Under the pieces are notes generated by a model, which saw only the letters and a program-made list of their open reading frames with translations, had not been told where the DNA came from and did no database searches. The position numbers were made by a program, and so were the translations under genes. Shown piece by piece: positions 32,953 to 41,137 of a DNA stretch of 44,422 nt. The DNA is from Alphaproteobacteria bacterium (GTDB lineage Bacteria; Pseudomonadota; Alphaproteobacteria; Rickettsiales; Deianiraeaceae): positions 1-44,422 of the forward strand of contig JANYEN010000024.1 of the NCBI GenBank assembly GCA_025363115.1, written 5' to 3'. Position 1 is the first letter of the stretch. Each line of letters begins with the position of its first letter.

Positions 32953-33813
32953 TTATCGTGTAGAATAAATAACACCTAAAATAATAAACCCTATTATAAT
33001 ATTTATTTTAAAACTTTCGGCGCAACTTTCAGGATTTTTTAAATCAGTATTGGTTAGAACTTTTAACATTAATCCAATACAAAAAAGCACACCCAAATAA
33101 TAAAGCAAATTTGGTTTTAAACTATCTATAAAACCTCCAATACAAAGCAAAAACATCATTACGGTGTATAAAGTTTTTAAATAATATTTTGGGTTTGCTT
33201 GATAGGTTATAGCCATCGATCCTATATTTAACCTAATATCATCTTCTATATCTTGGTAAGCATAAATAGTATCATACGCTATAGCCCAATAAATTGTTGC
33301 AAAGTAAATTAAAACAATCGAAAGAGTAACTCCGTTGGCAACATTAGCATAAGCTACTAAAATGCCTATATTGAAAGTTGCCCCTAAAACAATTTGCGGT
33401 CTTTTAAGAAAGCGTTTAGTAAAAGGATAAATAATCATCATCAATACTCCCATTAAAGCAAAAAAGACGGCTAGAGGAGATAAAAAAAATAACATGTAAA
33501 AACCTATAATAGCTAAAAAAATAGCCAATAGATAAGCTTTCCAAACTGCCAGTTCTCCTGAGGCTAAAACTCTATTTTTTGTTCTTCTTACATATTTATC
33601 AATATCTTTATCAACAATATCGTTTATTATACATCCTATGGTTCTGCTAATAAAGCTAGCAATTGCAAAAAATATAATATTTTTGATAAAATCAAATCCT
33701 TTTAGGTAATATTGCCCCCAAGCCAACCCCCATAAACACGGCAAATATACCCCCAATACTGGAATTAAATTATCCCATCTGCATAATTTTACTATTAATC
33801 TTAAGCTTGACAT
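32953..33813 (-). CDS. ubiA: 4-hydroxybenzoate polyprenyltransferase
   Basis: 286 aa, eight to nine membrane segments. First Asp-rich motif NDIVDKDIDKYVRRTKNR (from residue 64), where Mg-pyrophosphate binds, and second motif YDTIYAYQDIEDD. KLCRWDNLIPVLGVYLPCLW and GSMAI fit UbiA. It prenylates 4-hydroxybenzoate in ubiquinone synthesis, feeding the respiratory chain that includes the complex I genes further right. It lies 3 nt downstream of the secretin gene on the same strand. Confidence 0.94.
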   Translation of the reverse strand: MSSLRLIVKLCRWDNLIPVLGVYLPCLWGLAWGQYYLKGFDFIKNIIFFAIASFISRTIGCIINDIVDKDIDKYVRRTKNRVLASGELAVWKAYLLAIFLAIIGFYMLFFLSPLAVFFALMGVLMMIIYPFTKRFLKRPQIVLGATFNIGILVAYANVANGVTLSIVLIYFATIYWAIAYDTIYAYQDIEDDIRLNIGSMAITYQANPKYYLKTLYTVMMFLLCIGGFIDSLKPNLLYYLGVLFCIGLMLKVLTNTDLKNPESCAESFKINIIIGFIILGVIYSTR

Positions 33814-33816
33814 GTT

Positions 33817-35799
33817 TTATAAATATTGCTTTCGAGGATAATAAGCCATTTTGTTATACAATTCCTTATCGGCATCATGTAAATTATCCTCGCCATCATC
33901 TACTATTGTAGCTTTAATAAGCAATACTGTTTCCACTATACTTTCTACAGATGATTTTGTTTTAAATAGTAGCCCGAGCCAAGGTATATCCGATAAAAAT
34001 GGAAATCCACTTTCTCTGATAGTTTTAATATTTTGAGTAAACCCACCCATTATCATCATTTCTCCATCTTTCACTTTAACGATAGTATCAAATTCTTTGC
34101 TAACAGTAACAGGTATATTATTTTGTAAGCCATTTGTAGCGTTAGATTTACCGGCAGTTGTAACACTTTGAGCTACAATATAGGCAAAAGCAGGGTCTTG
34201 AACGCTGCTAACAATCCCAGATATCATGGGTCTGACATTCATTGTTATTTCTCTTTTTTCAAAATCGATTGAAGGTTGAACTGTTAAATTAACACCATTT
34301 GCTATTGTTTGTGGAGTTGCAGAAATAGAAAATTGTTGTGCCGCAGAATTAGTTAAATTATTAGTACCGCCAACAGTTAATCCACTCGCCCCATTAACAA
34401 AATTATTAGTAATAGTCATATTAAAATATACATCGTTTTGTGCTCTGCTTAAAACTGCTTGTTGATTATTGGTAGCATTAAGGCGAGGACTGATAACTGT
34501 TCTTACTGTACCAAAATTATTAAGTGCTGAAATAACATTTGTAGCGGCATTGCTTCCGCTAATTTTAAGCATCGCCGCACTTGTAACGGCACTTGTTGCT
34601 ACCGCCGAAGCTCCATATGTAGCAAAACCAGTAGCAAACGATAGAGCGGCATCTCCTATCATCGTGCTAACAGCACCCCAGTCTATACCGTTTAAATATT
34701 GATCATCTAAAGTTACTTCTAAAATTTTAACTTCTATCAATACTTGTGACATTATTTTTTTGTGTAAAAGGTTTAAATAAGCATCAATTTTAGCGTGGGC
34801 TTTTTTGTTAGCATAAACTGCAATAATACCTCCTTGTTTGTTAATTGAAATAGCATCTTTGCCCATTGCATTTTGTCCAGATTGTTGATTACTTTGATTT
34901 TGTTGGCTATTTTGCTGTGCACTTGGGGGAGGCAGGGTGGGAGGCTGAGGAGCCGTGGGAGCAGCAGGAATTAAAGCATTATTAACTCTGTCACTCAAAT
35001 TATTTACTGCAGATGTAACTTGACCTGGAGCAGGGTTAGCTAAATCAGCTTTGTTTTGTTGCGGAACTAAACTACCAGCCAATTCTTTTTTCTTTTTTGC
35101 TTCTTCTAATTTTTTTTCATTAAGAGATTCTTCACTTACTATCTGGTTTAGTCCAATTACCAAATCATCCCACATTTTATCTTCACTTTTGGTTTGTAAT
35201 GAAAAAGAAGAAGAGCTACTATTGCTACCACCACTACTGCCACCACCACTAACAGAACTGGAAACACTCTTGCTAGATGTGGCATTTCTAGTTATATTAA
35301 GAAAATGTATATTATAAGTTTCAACATAAGACTCATCTGGTTCAAAAAGCACAATTCCGTTTTTAATTTTATATCTCACGCTCGCTATTTCTGTAATGCT
35401 ATTCAATACATCGACTAAAGGTTTATTTTTGGCAGTGAATATTATATAACTATCAATTTTAGGAGAAATTTGAATATCTAAATTTGCCATACGCCCAATT
35501 TCTAGCAAAACTTCCTTTAAAGGAACGTCCTCAGTTACACTTATACTTATTATTTTATCTGGTATGTCGGATGGTTTTTTAGGAGTAATCATTAACTTTG
35601 TTTTGCGCAAACTAGAAGTTTTTTTATTTTTATTAGAGTTATGCTTAGAGCCACTTAAGACATCTAAATATTCGCTTTTAGAAATATTAGCGTTGTCATA
35701 ATTATCATATTCATGTTTAGTTTTATTAAAGTTGGTAGATTTTTTACTTCCGCAGCCTAAAAGTATGCTTAAAAAAAAGACTAGTGCGTATTTAATCAT
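33817..35799 (-). CDS. secretin (type II/IV pilus MshL-like) lipoprotein
   Basis: 660 aa. Signal peptide with lipobox LLGC (Cys16). An N-terminal STN-like domain (ISVTEDVPLKEVLLEIGRMA) is followed by a Ser/Gly linker (SSVSGGGSSGGSNSSSSSF) and a Pro/Gln-rich linker (about 280-315), an N1-type fold (GIIAVYANKKAHAKIDAYLN, MSQVLIEVKILEVTLDD) and the secretin core with VKDGEMMIMGGF and LSDIPWLGLLFK near the end. It should make an outer-membrane ring channel. No gspE/F/G-type or pilus genes are in the window, so the channel gene is solitary here. The long low-complexity linkers are unusual. Confidence 0.9.
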   Translation of the reverse strand: MIKYALVFFLSILLGCGSKKSTNFNKTKHEYDNYDNANISKSEYLDVLSGSKHNSNKNKKTSSLRKTKLMITPKKPSDIPDKIISISVTEDVPLKEVLLEIGRMANLDIQISPKIDSYIIFTAKNKPLVDVLNSITEIASVRYKIKNGIVLFEPDESYVETYNIHFLNITRNATSSKSVSSSVSGGGSSGGSNSSSSSFSLQTKSEDKMWDDLVIGLNQIVSEESLNEKKLEEAKKKKELAGSLVPQQNKADLANPAPGQVTSAVNNLSDRVNNALIPAAPTAPQPPTLPPPSAQQNSQQNQSNQQSGQNAMGKDAISINKQGGIIAVYANKKAHAKIDAYLNLLHKKIMSQVLIEVKILEVTLDDQYLNGIDWGAVSTMIGDAALSFATGFATYGASAVATSAVTSAAMLKISGSNAATNVISALNNFGTVRTVISPRLNATNNQQAVLSRAQNDVYFNMTITNNFVNGASGLTVGGTNNLTNSAAQQFSISATPQTIANGVNLTVQPSIDFEKREITMNVRPMISGIVSSVQDPAFAYIVAQSVTTAGKSNATNGLQNNIPVTVSKEFDTIVKVKDGEMMIMGGFTQNIKTIRESGFPFLSDIPWLGLLFKTKSSVESIVETVLLIKATIVDDGEDNLHDADKELYNKMAYYPRKQYL

Positions 35800-35812
35800 A
35801 GAAACAACTTAC

Positions 35813-35844
35813 AATAAGCTTGGTACAAATAAATTTAGCTTATT
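35813..35844 (-). other. inverted repeat in the secretin/ppiD divergent region
   Basis: AATAAGCT at 35813-35820 and AGCTTATT at 35837-35844 are perfect 8-bp inverted repeats separated by 16 nt, starting 13 nt upstream of the secretin ATG on the minus strand. It could be a leader hairpin or operator for the secretin gene. Nothing else was seen in the 142-nt gap. Confidence 0.3.
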
Positions 35845-35941
35845 TTTAAAATACAACAATTTTTGTTAAAAATATCAGTTGCGATTTATTTTTAATATAT
35901 TCACTAAGTAGATAAATAGTTGCCTGATTATATATATTTTA

Positions 35942-37789
35942 ATGTCACAAAATCTCTTAAACCAACCTATGATAAACTTAGAAAAAGAGGTTAATACAGC
36001 TCAAAGTCGTAAAAAAATCTCAATCTGGATTATTACTGGAATTATTTTTATAGGAATGCTAGCATGGGGCATTGGAGGATTTATCAATAATGGAAAGGAA
36101 TATTATGTTGCTACAATAGGAAGTGAGGTCATTACTGAAATGCATTTAGAAACAGAAATGACCAAAATTCAAAAAAATAATTACGATAAATCGTTAGTTC
36201 CTTACATTAGAGAAATAGCTCTGCAAAATATAATTTTAGGTAAAATATTAAAACAAGAAGCCAAAACCTTAAATCTAGATTTATCGGACAAACTTATTGC
36301 CCAGCATATAATAAAAGATAAGCAATTTGAAGGAGAAGCTGGATTTGATAAAACTAAATTTAATGAATTTTTGAACAACGGAAATTTGACAGAAAAAGAA
36401 TATATAGAAAGAATAAAACAAAAAATTGTAACGGAAGTAATTATTGGCATAATAAATTTACCAAAAGCTAATTTAGCTAACTTAGCTAATTATCAGTTAA
36501 AATCTAGGAACCAAAAACGAATTATAGACTTATTTATATTACCTAAGCAAAACAATAATACTATCGAAGTATCTGAACAAGAATTAAGCGATTTTTATTT
36601 ATCTCATAAAAATTTGTTTGTTCAAAAAGCGAATGCTAATATTAAATATATTTCTTCTGAAGACGCTGTTAAAAAAAATTTTACTATTGTTTCAAATAAA
36701 GAAGTAGAAACGGAGTTTAATAAAATTTATGGTGGTAAATATTCAGAATCCCGATCGATATATATGTTAACTTTAACATCACAAGAAGATATTGATAAAG
36801 CTTTATTTCTACTTAAGAACAGAAAAAAAAAGTTTTTAGAAGTAGCGGCAATTTTTGATAAAAAAGAAAAAGATATATTAATAGACAACATCTCATATTT
36901 TGATTTACAGCCTCATGTCAGAGACGTAGTATTCTCATTGCCTATCAATAAAACTAGTGATTCTGTGCAAATTACTTCTGATAGATTTGCTATAATTCAA
37001 GTAAACAAAATTTTTTCTACTAGACAGGATATAACCGAAAAAAATAAAGCTATGCGTATTATATATGATAATTTATTAAAACAAAAAAATTGTGAAAAAA
37101 TTATGATGATTAGAGACCAAGCACGAGATATGATAGCTATGGGTAAAAATATTGATGAAATAGCTTCTTTTTTAGGTATAGTGGCTACAGACAAAAAGAT
37201 TATACAAAACTCTAATGATACATTTGACAAAATAATTGATAACCCAGAATTATCAGAAGGATATACAGACATTATAGAAGGAGACTGTAGATTTGATTTA
37301 GTAGTGGTAGAAAAAATGGAAAAATTTAGAAATAAAGAATTTAATGAAGCATATGTTGATATAATTAAGGCATTAAAACAAACAAAAGCTGAAGAACTAT
37401 CAATCAACATGGCGAACGATGTAAAAAAGCAGTTAGAAAAACTTGATACTAAAAATACCTCACTTCTTAATAATTTTGCTAAAGGCAGAAATATGAAAAT
37501 TAATACTAATTTTAAAATATTACATAACGATAAAAATATAGATTATGACTTAAAAGACAAAGTATTTAATAGTAAGCTAAACGATATTGTGGGTCCTATT
37601 CTTTTAAAAGATGGTTTTTATGTTGTAGCTATTTTACGAAGAATAGAAAACAATGATAATTATAAAAAAAATGAAGTTGACCAATTATCTAGCGAAATTA
37701 TAAAAGAGAAGCAAAGCGATATGCAAGACCTTTATAAAAAGTATTTATACGACAAATATAATGTAAAAATATATAAACTAAATAAATAA
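35942..37789 (+). CDS. SurA/PpiD-type periplasmic peptidyl-prolyl isomerase
   Basis: 615 aa. An N-terminal cytoplasmic stretch is followed by one membrane anchor (WIITGIIFIGMLAWGIGGFI, about 29-48), a SurA_N chaperone region (VATIGSEVITEMHLETEM, then KFNEFLNNGNLTEKEYIERI), and a rotamase-like domain (about 260-360; FDLQPHVRDVVFSLPINKTS, FAIIQVNKIF), ending in a long helical C-terminal part. This is the PpiD layout, a membrane-anchored folding factor near the Sec translocon. It heads a run of five plus-strand genes and its stop overlaps the next start (TAATG). Confidence 0.82.
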   Translation: MSQNLLNQPMINLEKEVNTAQSRKKISIWIITGIIFIGMLAWGIGGFINNGKEYYVATIGSEVITEMHLETEMTKIQKNNYDKSLVPYIREIALQNIILGKILKQEAKTLNLDLSDKLIAQHIIKDKQFEGEAGFDKTKFNEFLNNGNLTEKEYIERIKQKIVTEVIIGIINLPKANLANLANYQLKSRNQKRIIDLFILPKQNNNTIEVSEQELSDFYLSHKNLFVQKANANIKYISSEDAVKKNFTIVSNKEVETEFNKIYGGKYSESRSIYMLTLTSQEDIDKALFLLKNRKKKFLEVAAIFDKKEKDILIDNISYFDLQPHVRDVVFSLPINKTSDSVQITSDRFAIIQVNKIFSTRQDITEKNKAMRIIYDNLLKQKNCEKIMMIRDQARDMIAMGKNIDEIASFLGIVATDKKIIQNSNDTFDKIIDNPELSEGYTDIIEGDCRFDLVVVEKMEKFRNKEFNEAYVDIIKALKQTKAEELSINMANDVKKQLEKLDTKNTSLLNNFAKGRNMKINTNFKILHNDKNIDYDLKDKVFNSKLNDIVGPILLKDGFYVVAILRRIENNDNYKKNEVDQLSSEIIKEKQSDMQDLYKKYLYDKYNVKIYKLNK

Positions 37790-38073
37790 TGTTTGGAATT
37801 TATCTAAATATAATATCTGCAATTGTTTTTGCAATTTCATTGGGGGCAATTGTAGCAGTGAGAAAAAGTTTTTTAATAACTCTTATTTCATTAGAAAGTA
37901 TGTTATTAGCAGTAAACCTTTCTTTAGTAGGATTCTCTTATTTATGGCAAAATAGTTTAGGACAAGTGCTGGTATTGCTTGTAATTGCCGTAGGAGCCGT
38001 GGAAATTGTGGTGGGGCTTGCTATATTAGTGATGCATTATCACGTAACAGGAAGTATTTTTATTGATAAATAA
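37789..38073 (+). CDS. nuoK: NADH-quinone oxidoreductase subunit K
   Basis: 94 aa, three membrane helices. The key membrane Glu residues fall at positions 36 (LISLESMLLAVN) and 72 (AVGAVEIVVGLAI), the same numbering as in E. coli NuoK, where they serve proton pumping. GQVLVLLVIAVGAVEIVVGL is diagnostic. The related MrpC/MnhC antiporter subunit is longer, so NuoK is the better call. It is not flanked by other membrane-arm genes (nuoJ, nuoL); its start overlaps the ppiD-like stop. Confidence 0.87.
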   Translation: MFGIYLNIISAIVFAISLGAIVAVRKSFLITLISLESMLLAVNLSLVGFSYLWQNSLGQVLVLLVIAVGAVEIVVGLAILVMHYHVTGSIFIDK

Positions 38074-38095
38074 TATTATTAATATTAAATAAATT

Positions 38096-40006
38096 ATGAA
38101 TATAAAAAATATTTTCATTCTTGCTCTTATAATATTAACTTCATGCAAAACGACTAACAAAAATTTACATAATGAAAAACATAGCTATTCAATTGAACAA
38201 TTACTAAAGATAGAAATAACCAAAGGAGGCGATTATTCGCCAGACTACAATAATATTATTTATATAAGCAATAAAACAGGTAACTTTAATGTTTGGATTT
38301 ATGATATTGCTACTAAAAAATCTAAGTTATTGATAGAATCGGACCAAAATATAAACTATGCTTTTTATGCTAAAAATAATAATATTTATTATATACAGGA
38401 TAATAAAGGCGATGAAAATCACAATATTTATGAATATAATATATCTACAAAAAAATCGAAATTGATTATAGGGGGATCAAAAATAGTAGTTAGAATTGCT
38501 CAAATATCTCAAAATGGCGAAGAATTATTTTATACAACAAACGAGAGAGATAAAAAACTTCATGATTTTTATAAATATAATTTTAAATCGGGAAAAAAAA
38601 CAAGCCTTTGGGAAGCTGGTAATAATAGAAAGTTTATAGCATTTTTTGAAGATAAAGATATAATTATAACCGAAGAAATAATCATGTCTAATAAAGAAAA
38701 ACTATATATTTATAATACAAAAACTAAACAAGAAAAACTTTTAGCAGAAAATATTTTAGGTAAAAGAAAGCCAAATTATTATTTAGGAGTAAAATATTCT
38801 TACTTAGTTTATGGGGATTATTTTTATTTTATGTCTAATTATCAAGATGATTTTCAGCAAGGATATAAAATTAATATTTTAACGGGTGAAATCAATAAAA
38901 TTATTTCTGCTAATTGGGATGTTGTAAACATTGGTAAAAGTGCTAAAGAAAAATATTGGTTTTATACGACCAATGAAAATGCCAAAAAAATAACTAGAGT
39001 TTTTTCAGATGAATTTAAAACTGAAGTAAAAAATTTATTAGGTAAAAATAACAAATTTGGCATAGAAAAAATTCAAGAAGATGAAAAACATGCAATTTTG
39101 GTTTTAAGTAACGATATATCTCCTAATATTATTTTTGCTGGCACTCTTTTTGATCAAGAATATAATCAAATTACTAATAATTTTTCTAGCAACATTAATG
39201 CCAAAGATTTAGTTTTTTCAATACCTATAACTTATAAATCTCGTGATAATGTTAATATGTATGGCTATTTATATCTTCCAAAAACTTCAAAACCATCTCA
39301 AGGATTCCCTTTAATTGTAGATGTGCATGGGGGACCAAATTATCAATTTCAACCATATTATAATGCAACTATTCAATATTTGGTTAATCAAGGATATGCA
39401 ATTTTTGCTCCACAATACCGAGGCTCTGACGGCTATGGTAAAAAGTTTATGGATCTCGCGAATATTAATGGCGTGCCAGATCATGGTCGCACACCTTTAT
39501 TTGATGTAATTGACGGCAAAAATTATATTTTGCAAAATTATAAAGATATTGACCCAAATAGAGTTGGAATAATGGGGGGAAGTTGGGGAGGATATATGAC
39601 ACTAGCAGCCCTTGCATTTACTCCCAGCGAATTTAAACTAGGAATTGATATTGTTGGACCTTCTGATATTTTTGCCGCTATCAGCAATTTTGCTAAGCAA
39701 TTTGCCGAAGATAGAGAAAATATTAATGAAGTTTTTGGTAACCCCGATACTCAAGCTGAACATTTAAAACAAAGATCTCCGTTATTTTCGGCAGATAAAA
39801 TAAAAGCTCCGTTATTAATATTGCATGGAAAACATGATGTAAGAGTAAAATATGAAGAATCTTTAGCTATAAATGATGTTATTAAAAAAAACGGTGGCAT
39901 AATTGATTTACATGTTTATGATAACGAAGGTCATGGTTTTAGAAAAACTGAAAATGTAATGGATTCGATACAAAGAACTTCGTATTTTTTAAATAAATAT
40001 TTATAA
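38096..40006 (+). CDS. S9 family prolyl oligopeptidase-like lipoprotein
   Basis: 636 aa. N-terminal signal with lipobox (ILTSC, Cys near residue 17). Residues about 50-360 form WD-like/beta-propeller repeats (SNKTGNFNVWIYDIATKKSK; YYIQDNKGDENHNIYEYNI). The hydrolase domain has the nucleophile elbow GGSWGGY with S496, the acid D581 (HGKHDVR) and H613 (NEGHGF). Members cleave peptides after proline or alanine, or act as acylaminoacyl peptidases. Lipid anchoring places it in the periplasm or at the surface, suitable for scavenging peptides. It lies 22 nt after nuoK and 22 nt before the NDUFA12 gene. Confidence 0.93.
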   Translation: MNIKNIFILALIILTSCKTTNKNLHNEKHSYSIEQLLKIEITKGGDYSPDYNNIIYISNKTGNFNVWIYDIATKKSKLLIESDQNINYAFYAKNNNIYYIQDNKGDENHNIYEYNISTKKSKLIIGGSKIVVRIAQISQNGEELFYTTNERDKKLHDFYKYNFKSGKKTSLWEAGNNRKFIAFFEDKDIIITEEIIMSNKEKLYIYNTKTKQEKLLAENILGKRKPNYYLGVKYSYLVYGDYFYFMSNYQDDFQQGYKINILTGEINKIISANWDVVNIGKSAKEKYWFYTTNENAKKITRVFSDEFKTEVKNLLGKNNKFGIEKIQEDEKHAILVLSNDISPNIIFAGTLFDQEYNQITNNFSSNINAKDLVFSIPITYKSRDNVNMYGYLYLPKTSKPSQGFPLIVDVHGGPNYQFQPYYNATIQYLVNQGYAIFAPQYRGSDGYGKKFMDLANINGVPDHGRTPLFDVIDGKNYILQNYKDIDPNRVGIMGGSWGGYMTLAALAFTPSEFKLGIDIVGPSDIFAAISNFAKQFAEDRENINEVFGNPDTQAEHLKQRSPLFSADKIKAPLLILHGKHDVRVKYEESLAINDVIKKNGGIIDLHVYDNEGHGFRKTENVMDSIQRTSYFLNKYL

Positions 40007-40028
40007 ACTACTAATTAATTTAGGGAAT

Positions 40029-40388
40029 ATGTTTATAATTAATCGTCATATTACAATTATTATTGCTCAGCTTTTTGCTAAAAAAATGGGTCAAGATCAA
40101 TTTGGCAATTTATATTTTGAACATAAAAAACATGTTATTTCTACGGGTAAAAAAAAGCGTTTTTGTATATATAATGGCACTCCTGAATCCTCGCGAGTGC
40201 CAGCTATGTTTCATTCTTGGTTACATTATATAACTGACGATATTAACGCTATTAAATTTTTATCTAAATATTCTTGGCAAAAAGATCATACAATAAATAT
40301 GACAGGAACCGAAAAAGCTTACAAAATAGATAAAACCAAAATTAAGCAATTACATTATCAATCTTGGCGTCCTTTAAAAATTAAATAA
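40029..40388 (+). CDS. complex I accessory subunit NDUFA12 homologue
   Basis: 119 aa. Diagnostic stretches are QDQFGNLYFE, RFCIYNGTPESSRVPAMFHS followed by WLHY, and NMTGTEKAY. NDUFA12 (17.2-kDa, B17.2) is one of the few supernumerary complex I subunits shared by alphaproteobacteria and mitochondria; it binds near the quinone-site arm. The N-terminal 17 residues (RHITIIIAQLFAKK) are amphipathic or hydrophobic. It lies in one run with nuoK, only the peptidase gene between them, and 11 nt before a small kinase gene. Confidence 0.93.
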   Translation: MFIINRHITIIIAQLFAKKMGQDQFGNLYFEHKKHVISTGKKKRFCIYNGTPESSRVPAMFHSWLHYITDDINAIKFLSKYSWQKDHTINMTGTEKAYKIDKTKIKQLHYQSWRPLKIK

Positions 40389-40399
40389 ATAATAATTTC

Positions 40400-40894
40400 A
40401 TGGCAGCAACAATGCACATAATGCATGGATTTATTGGCTTTGGCAAAACAACTTTTTCAAGAAAATTATCTCAAGAAAAAAGCATTATTCGTTTTAATAA
40501 TGATGAATGGATGAAAAAATTATATGGTAATGATCCCGATGGAAACCAATTTGACAAATATTGGAATAACATTAACGATATTCAAATGGATATAATGCTA
40601 AAATTTTTACAATCAGGAATTGATATAATTTTTGATAATGGAATGTGGCAGAAATCTGAAAGAAAAGCTATTGTTAAACTTTGTATTGGTATTGGAGTAA
40701 AATATCAATTTTATAATATTGAATGCACTAAAGAAACAGCCAAAGAAAGAATATTACATCGTAATTTAATACCAGGAGATCATTTATTTATTAGTGAAGA
40801 AACTTTTGAATTAAAATGGAAATTTTTTGAACCAATGAATCAAATAGACGAGAATTTTATTTTAATAAAAAATATAGTAAGTATGACCTCATAA
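40400..40894 (+). CDS. small P-loop kinase (AAA_33/zeta-like)
   Basis: 164 aa. The first strand and Walker A read MHGFIGFGKTTFSRKL (about 8-23), followed by FNNDEWMKKLYG with the acidic residues of the NMP-binding part, a Walker B-like strand IDIIFDNGMW, and a lid-type basic region (KETAKERILHRN). This is the AAA_33 group of small kinases (zeta-toxin or gluconate-kinase-like fold); no antitoxin gene is adjacent. The substrate is unknown. It lies 11 nt after the NDUFA12 gene, completing the five-gene run. Confidence 0.75.
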   Translation: MAATMHIMHGFIGFGKTTFSRKLSQEKSIIRFNNDEWMKKLYGNDPDGNQFDKYWNNINDIQMDIMLKFLQSGIDIIFDNGMWQKSERKAIVKLCIGIGVKYQFYNIECTKETAKERILHRNLIPGDHLFISEETFELKWKFFEPMNQIDENFILIKNIVSMTS

Positions 40895-40962
40895 ACAAGT
40901 AGGCTTATTTGGGTGGTTTAGTTTGTGCAAATCTCATCTTGAGTTCTTAAGATTCTATATTA

Positions 40963-40983
40963 AATGTCTAAAAGTTGGACATT
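40963..40983. other. strong short hairpin in the gap before the HExxH gene
   Basis: AATGTCTAA at 40963-40971 and TTGGACATT at 40975-40983 pair over 9 positions (one G-T pair) around a 3-nt loop. There is no T tract. It may be an operator or the trace of an insertion end. The rest of the 243-nt gap is AT-rich with no feature I can support. Confidence 0.35.
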
Positions 40984-41137
40984 AGGAAATGTTTTTAACA
41001 ATTTTAAAGTTATTTGTTTTAAATGACTATATATACATATATTTTCAAAAAATATTTAATTTTATTAATCAAACTTTTTCATTTAATATTATTCTAGTTG
41101 TGTAATAAAATATTTTTAAAATTAAATTTAATATTCT

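Noticed and set aside
33851-35317. Plus-strand ORFs of 61-88 aa opposite the secretin gene
   Set aside because: They mirror the Ser/Gly/Pro-rich secretin codons, have no start context and no recognisable features; shadow frames.
40400-40894. Zeta toxin with antitoxin
   Set aside because: The kinase fold is compatible, but there is no epsilon-like antitoxin gene on either side and the gene sits in a run with NDUFA12.
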